Shown: piece by piece, positions 57,825 to 64,000 of the stretch
Position numbering within the stretch: the stretch's first letter is position 1
Layout of the letters: each line of letters opens with the position of its first letter
From: Cavia porcellus
Taxonomy: Eukaryota > Chordata > Mammalia > Rodentia > Caviidae
DNA: 64,000 nt
Reading direction: 5' to 3'
NCBI RefSeq assembly: GCF_034190915.1
Contig: NW_026947484.1
Coordinates: forward strand, 76,761,482-76,825,481
The notes under the pieces: model-generated
The model's database searches: none
Told to the model about the DNA's origin: nothing
The model's input: only the letters and a program-made list of their open reading frames with translations
Program-made: the position numbers and the translations under genes

Positions 57825-57958
57825 CGCTGCCTTTGAGCCAGCTGATTATGGACTGAGAACTCTGTAAACTCTGAGCTAATAAACTTTTCCTCCTTTAATG
57901 TTGGGTGTCAGATATTTTAACCCAGCAGTGAGAAAAGTAACTAAGACAAGTAATTCAG
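57825..57958 (+). mobile_element. MaLR-type LTR 3' fragment
   Basis: 'ctctgagctaataaactttt', 'cctcctttaatgttgggtgt' and 'gagaaaagtaactaagac' are the 3' end of a rodent-style MaLR LTR in plus orientation. The 5' part is replaced by the (CA)n. Confidence 0.6.
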
Positions 57959-58224
57959 TCATTTATGTGTCTCCTGGGAATGGGTTCCAGGAATCTCTAA
58001 AGATATCAAAATTCTCTTTTCCAACATAAAATCTCATCATATCCACCTATAAACTATGCACAAGTTTAATGTATTTTAAACTCAGATCTCTGCATTCCTT
58101 ACAGAGTAAATGGTATGTAAACCATTGTTACTATTTTGGAAATAATGACTAGAGAAAGTCTTACAGGGTCAGTGCCAATGCATTGCAGTTTTTTTTACTC
58201 TAGTATTTTTGCTCTGAGGTTGGT

Positions 58225-58320
58225 AGAATCTGCAAGTGCAGAACTCACCCATAAGGAGACCCAGCTGTATTCTCCATTTACAGTTGAGGAAACTGAGGTG
58301 CAGGCTCTGTACTGAGGTAT
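58225..58320. repeat. MIR-type SINE fragment
   Basis: 'ctccatttacagttgaggaa' and 'actgaggtgcaggctctgta'. Confidence 0.6.
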
Positions 58321-58674
58321 CAGTGACTGGCAGCAGAGCCCTTCTTTCCACAGTGACTCTCAATGGGATCAGATCCTGGCTGGCTGCTGGGAGCTGGGCT
58401 TTGTTAAAGTGGAACGAGTTGTGTCCTGTCTGTGCACAAAGTGTAGTGAGTGCTTTTTAAATTGCTGCCCCACACTCCAGAAGCAAGATGAAGGGAGGAA
58501 CTGGAAAATAAGTGGAGGAGAGTAAGAGTGGAAAAGGTGTACAGTGCAGACAGCATGCTGTGCTAAGATGCCACAGTCACTAGACCACAAGTGGGGAGGC
58601 CACGCACTTTGATAATGTGGCTGGCTGCATCAAGCTAAATAAGACTTCCAGCAGTCCCATAGACTCATTCTAGG

Positions 58675-58805
58675 TGTTCAATGTACTCTGTCCCTATTTT
58701 TTAGATGAAGAGACCATGGCACAGTTACGTCTGCAGAGATGGATGGCTCACCTCAAAAGTGCACACACCTTACTGCTGAGCTCTTGCTCAGCTTCTGGTA
58801 CCCAG
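58675..58805. repeat. MIR-type SINE fragment
   Basis: 'tccctattttttagatgaag' then 'gagaccatggcacagttacg' and a worn 'ttactgctgagctcttgctc'. Confidence 0.55.
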
Positions 58806-58809
58806 TGAG

Positions 58810-61734
58810 CCGAATTCTGCTAGGGCTACCGGTAACCAGTAATTATAGAGTAAGAAATTGATGAGACCTTGTTTCTTTTGGGAACTCTGTACTGAGAGTT
58901 TCCACATTTTAGAACAAACTTACACTCAAAAAGAGAGTTTTTTCCTGCCTCCAAATACTAGCAAAGAAAGGATGGTTTGCATGAGGACTGTGCAGTGTTA
59001 CTGTTTTCTGATTTATAGAACACCTCTACAAACATCCTGCTGATTGATTAGACTTGATAGCAGCCATCTTCTCACCTCTTTCCTCAAAAACATGAAAAAG
59101 GCAGAGTTCATGGTAAGGACCTGTTGTCCAAGAGAGGCATAGGTTGTCTTATCCCTTGGCCGTGACACCTAGCTGTGAAGTAAACATGCATTCCTTCCTG
59201 GTTCTTGGCTCTCAAGATGGCCACGGCTGTGTGGCCTGGAGTGAAGAGACCTTATACAAAATCCGATTCCGGCTCCTTCAAGAGCAAAAGTCTTCCAACA
59301 TAAGGCACTGAGATACAGACATCTAATAAAAGGTCTAAGGAAAATGCTATTTGTGGAGTAAATATTATTGTAGTATAACTTGTCTAAAACACAGTTTTAA
59401 AGCAACTTCCAGTTTGAGTTGTGTACATCAGTAAAAGTAATAATTAGCTCATCAGTTTCACACTTTCTAATTTATGATAGGTTGTACAAAGACATTTCAG
59501 TAAAAGAAAAGTCACTACTTCTGAGGGTAAATGATTGGACCCAAGGGAAGAGCCAGAAAGGAATAGCACCACTGCTGGTGGGCAAGAGAGTTTGGGGGCA
59601 GAGAAGAGTTAAGGGTGCTGAGCTAGTATCATGGCTCCTATCAGAGTTCACAGGGCTTGAGACTTAGCGCTTTTGTGGTGATCCCCTCTATGAACCGGCA
59701 AGGCATGTGGGAACCAAACAGCTGCCATGCTGTGGTCCAGGACAGACTGTTGTAGATGGGTAGGCAGAAGTGCAGGAGGACCGCCTGGCCCTGAAGGGAT
59801 CCACCACGGGTCCTGGGTGGAGTGGGAGGCGAAATGGTATCCTTATCTCTCTTCCCTTTTTGTGCACTACATAAAAACAAGCAAACAAGAAGTATTCTGC
59901 CTTTTGTGTCCACTGAATCTGAAGGTTGCTAGAGAGCGGGTGTGTTATCCCCTGCCTCAGCACAACAGAGCTAGCTGTGAGTCTCTTGGGACAGTGCTCT
60001 CCCAACATATGGCAGAAAGACATTCATAGGTGCCTGTTTATTTGAAAATTTAAAATTACCTACCATTTTGTATATGCATGTTTATGATATGTAAAGAAGT
60101 ATAGTTTGTGTTGCATAGATATGTACTTCCTGTTCAAAGTTCACCTAGTCTTTAAAATACTGTGTTTTCCAGTGCCAGCAGAGACAGCAATACTTGCATC
60201 AGGAGGAAGCCCTAATAACTTACCTGATTGTATCTGCAGGCACTCTGTCAGTGCGGCTTGACTGCTTGCTCTTCAATGTGCCAAGTGCAGAGCCAGGCTC
60301 TTACAATACTGTTAGATTTTAGAGCTGACAGTTAAGATCTGGTTTTAAGGAAAACATTACCCATCTCAGCTCCTCTTTTTCTTGTCACTATGCTTTAATT
60401 CACCTTGGGGGAAAACACATTTAATTGTTTCAAAGATTATTTCTTTTTTAGCAAATTTATAGTAAATGGTAGAGATTAATAAAGGGCTATTTTTTCCTCA
60501 GCTTGTGGTTTCTAATTACATCAGTTACAGCTCAGCCTTCCTCTTAACTAGAGTGCAGGCATGAACTGGAAAAGAATGAGCTAATCCATGATAGATCAGG
60601 TGGAATAAAGATCTCCATTCATATCTTTACCTTTTATCCCTTGTTCTGAGTGCCAAGAATTAATGCTGTTTGAAAGTACAAACTGAACCTGCCAAGCTCC
60701 GGCAGCTAAGATAATCCTAATTATTTTAAATGTTAGTGAGAAGGGCAGCAGTTCCACTCTGGAAAAGCCTTCTATTGTGAAACGTTAAATATCTGCTAAG
60801 TGGCATTGATTGGACATGATTTTATTTCCAAACACTACAGTTATTGTGAAGTGGAAGAATTTGCTGTTTAAGAAATTTTCACCAACTCTTCCTTAGCTCA
60901 CCATCGTCTTGCAAAGTAAGAACTCAAAGAGACCAGCATTTTCATACTTGTTCTGGCAGCCAGCAGCCAGGTGAAGAGTTACTAATCCATGGAGAATGCC
61001 ACTTGTGTTTTATTTTTAGATAGTTTCTTAGTAGGAGTTTAATAGTATTAGGTAGAACTTTTTTCTCAAGCATGAATATCGTGTTTTCTCACATTGCTGG
61101 AGAGAATTATTTGTTCCAGTCCATTGACTTTCAACACATCATTGAAGTTAAAAGTCAGGGGTCTTTGCCGCATCAAAAGATCGAGCAGATAGAGTAATTT
61201 TGTTTTGTTCGTTAGAGGGGTTTTTCTCTTCATTTGGCAGTGTGTAATATTTTTCAAAAAGAATATTGATGGTTAAATGGCATCACCAAAATCATCGTTA
61301 AGTGTCACCTCCCACATTAGTAAGAATGATTATTAATGTGTAAGGTTTTTGTTTTTAAACAGTAATACAAGAAAGGCCCTGCTGCTACAGATAAATAGGC
61401 TAGTTGAAAGAAAAACATAATAGACTTGCTGGTTCAAACAAGAGTGAGTCTTCTGGTTATACCCACATTTCATTGTAACACCAAATAGATCTGATGGCAA
61501 GTTTTCCTTTTCCCTTTTCCCCTGCTTTTCAGTCTCCACTCTGAGCTCCAGAAGTCAGTTCTGCCATTTCTATAAACGCTGGAGGCCAGTAGTGATTATG
61601 GGGTAGCATAATCCTTAATTGGTTATTGCCTGGGAACCTTTCCTGCCACCCCCTCCAGTTCAGCCACCCCTTGTTCCTCCTTTCAAGCCCAAGACCAATG
61701 CGGGAACATCTTCACTGATGCAGATAGCACTGTG
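58810..61734. other. Repeat-poor intronic DNA
   Basis: Almost 3 kb without a repeat I can recognise, including the short ATG-initiated frame at 59217. The repeat-poor character, especially 60150-61330, may reflect constraint. Confidence 0.4.
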
Positions 61735-61890
61735 TTGAGCATCTCTGAGCCAATTATTCTTTCTTTCTTTGAGGTTATTCCCCAGAGTGAAATTACTAGG
61801 TCATAAGGGCTGAACAGTTTTACAGATCCTATTACATGTCACTAGATTGCTATCCAGAAAGATGGAGCCAATTTCTGATGTTTTCTGTGA
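61735..61890 (-). mobile_element. Old LINE-1 fragment
   Basis: 'gagtgaaattactaggtcat', 'aagggctgaacagttttaca' and 'gattgctatccagaaagatg' match the reversed ORF2 end/3' UTR of old L1s. Confidence 0.6.
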
Positions 61891-61894
61891 TATC

Positions 61895-64000
61895 TGTCTC
61901 TCAGCTGTGCTACTGACACTAGGGTTTACAGAATGGTAAGAACAACAAACCTCTTGAGTTGAAATTAACCCTAACTCTAACTTAAAAAGGAAAAAAGCTT
62001 TAAAATTTCTTTTTTCTTAAAATTTCTAATTAGTGTAAAATAATTGACAATGGTCCATTATTATTGTTGCCCCTAAAAAGTTCAATGAAGTTGTATTAAA
62101 ATGGGCAGGGTACCTTGAAGGACTATATTTAAAGATAGTAATAAAACAGATTCTGAACACTAGTCCTACGAAAAATGACATAAAATTTTTGTAGGTACTT
62201 GGAACTTCTATACAAAATGAGTTAAATAGGTACTGTTCCTAACTTAAGCATTCTGTTTTTCAAAGACAATACTAATCCTTGAACAAATTGAAAAAATAAC
62301 ATAGATTTAGTTTTGAGTGGAGAAACGCTTTAAACATACAGGTCAGGTAGTTTTCAAAATAGACTGAGTTCATTGCTTTACATTTTCTCTGGAGTGCAGT
62401 CATGCGTTAAGTGTGCTGGAGCCTCTCTAGTCTGTGCAGGTGTTTGTTGCCCAGAGTCACACAGGTACCTCCCAAGAAAGTGCCCACAAGACAAATAAGA
62501 GCAAAAGTGGGCTATTCCTGAATTCTTTTCTCTTGTGAAATTCCCACTTCTCCCTTTTTCAGTCCCAAATTGACTAGAGGAGGAGGGCGGGGCATCTCTA
62601 CCATCACTTCTAACTAAAGCCCAAGGCAGGCCCAGAACACAGAACACATTGAGAAAACTTCCTCTTGTGTAGGTTCTGCATCAATCTGACAGGGTCAGTT
62701 AGTTCACCCCCTTAACCTCATGCAGAAGTTGGGAAGGGTTTGTAATCAGCTCCTAAGTGTGGTACCCTGGGTTCAGGGGACAAGGATGAGAGCACGCCAG
62801 AGAGTCAATGCCCTCTGTATAACATGGGGAAAGTAGTTCAGTGACTGGTTTGAGAGGCCATCCCTTATTAAAGTATGTAGCACGCAGAGAGTAGGTAGTA
62901 ATTATTCATTCTCTTCTATATGATCCATGTACAGAGAAAATGTAGGTCACAGGTGTGGGGTGGAGGGGAACAGATTAACTGAATAGATGCTCCAGCAGGC
63001 TCTCAGTGGTGTCTCCAGATCTGTGTAATAACAGAAATCTCAGCACTAAGTACCACTTTTGGAAAACATTTCTCTATATACTGACTTAACCAGGTACATG
63101 TACAAACAATAAATCACTTTGGATATACAGGGAATTTAAATCCATTTAACAACCCAACTTTACTAGGAAGCTGTTGAGCAATGCAGTAAGATAAAGGATT
63201 CAAGGTCCCATTTTTGGGTTGCTGTACTGTAATTATAAAATCTGTCATGCACACTGTTTTGGCATCTATAGAATACCATTTTAACAACTCTGCCCATGTT
63301 TTTAAAACTCATAAACTCATCCTCATGTAACTTTAAGCAACTAAATACTAAAAAAATTACCAATACAAAAGGAAATTACTTACTAGGAAATTGTCTAAAT
63401 TGCTTTTCAAGTTTATTCATTTACTAAACTTGCAGATCATCCCTCTCCTCGTTGGATATTGAAATAGCTATACAAAACTATCCGTCTGTCTGCCTATCCA
63501 TATGTCACACTGGAGGAAAGGAGCTTTTGGAAATAATTTGGTCCAGTGGAATGGCTGAAGGTCCATTTCTTACATCACAGCTCTTTTCTTTTTTCTGTGT
63601 GGTTCCAGTAGCTGCAGCAAATGTTTTCCAAACCCATAACAAGCGTAAATAGTGTTCTCTTTTAAAAGGTCTCTTTTCAGCATGGTAATATACCTTATTA
63701 AATTCCAAACATAATAAGTATTGATGGCAAACACATCAGGACCTAGTACAGCTTCCACTATGATTTAGTTCTCTACAAACGACTTCAGTACTCAGCTCCC
63801 AATGCATTTTGCTAATTACATCATAGATTTCCCTGTTGATGAACACAAGCTGAATTAACACAGGAGCACTAATGTACCCTTTCACCATTATTGTTGTACA
63901 AGAAGCCGTGGCAGATGCTGGCAGTTAGTTACACAAACATTAGTATTAACGATTGGCCATTTGGAATTGGTGACAAACTACTGCCCAGCAGAATCCTGAG
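61895..64000. other. Intronic DNA to the window edge
   Basis: Only a weak MIR-like fragment at 62690 is seen. The last DMRT1 exon was searched for by its serine-rich and acidic tail and was not found. Confidence 0.45.
62690..62960. repeat. Possible MIR-type fragment
   Basis: 'gtcagttagttcaccccctt' and the following text loosely resemble reversed MIR. Weak. Confidence 0.3.

Larger units (their letters stand above)
20436..64000 (+). other. DMRT1: DMRT1 intron 4 (5' part)
   Basis: This begins at the GTAGGT donor. The last DMRT1 exon, encoding the serine-rich tail and the acidic C-terminus, was not found in the remaining 43.5 kb, so the intron is longer than that. A very long intron 4 (tens of kb) agrees with what I recall for the human gene. 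All features downstream of 20436 therefore probably lie inside the DMRT1 transcription unit. Confidence 0.75.

Noticed and set aside
62378..63999. Search for the last DMRT1 exon near the right edge
   Set aside because: No serine-rich stretch followed by an acidic terminus is present on the plus strand with an acceptor in the right phase.

Overview
This is mammalian nuclear DNA. It is intron-dominated, CpG-poor and packed with LINE-1, SINE, LTR and old DNA-transposon copies. The SINE content points to a rodent: B1 (7SL-derived) monomers, ID-type (tRNA-derived) SINEs and B1+ID heterodimers. The youngest ID copies carry an A-rich tail and a body that I associate with hystricomorph rodents (mole-rat, guinea pig or chinchilla type). 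The species cannot be fixed from sequence alone.

The only functional coding sequence I can support is one exon on the + strand at 20291-20435. It has a strong acceptor and a GT donor. Its 48 complete codons read as the C-terminal part of DMRT1, the doublesex/mab-3-related transcription factor of testis determination and germ-cell fate, and I take it to be exon 4 of 5. On this reading, 1-20290 is the 3' part of intron 3 and 20436-64000 is the 5' part of intron 4. I found no trace of exon 3 or of the final exon.

Intron 3 holds MIR copies, an ID/B1 cluster near 2.1-2.5 kb, a 4-kb minus-strand L1 with a B1 nested in it (about 4.0-8.1 kb), further SINEs, hAT-type elements at 16.6-18.6 kb and a CpG-retaining single-copy block at 3.4-3.7 kb. 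Intron 4 opens with two (TG)n tracts and two B1+ID heterodimers. It continues with a 1-kb ancient repeat (23.6-24.6 kb), L1 3' ends, MaLR-type LTRs, and an L1-rich stretch at 38.7-42 kb that carries an RPL7A processed pseudogene, itself split by a solo LTR with a 5-bp target duplication. Later come L1 3' ends at 48.5 kb (minus) and 54.4 kb (plus), more SINEs and MIRs, a long (CA)n, and about 6 kb of mostly single-copy DNA.

Nothing here is a CRISPR array, operon or novel multi-gene system. The remaining open reading frames over 60 codons look like chance or repeat-derived. The points most worth checking are the DMRT1 exon substitutions, the single-copy blocks that may be regulatory, and the well-dated nested insertions.
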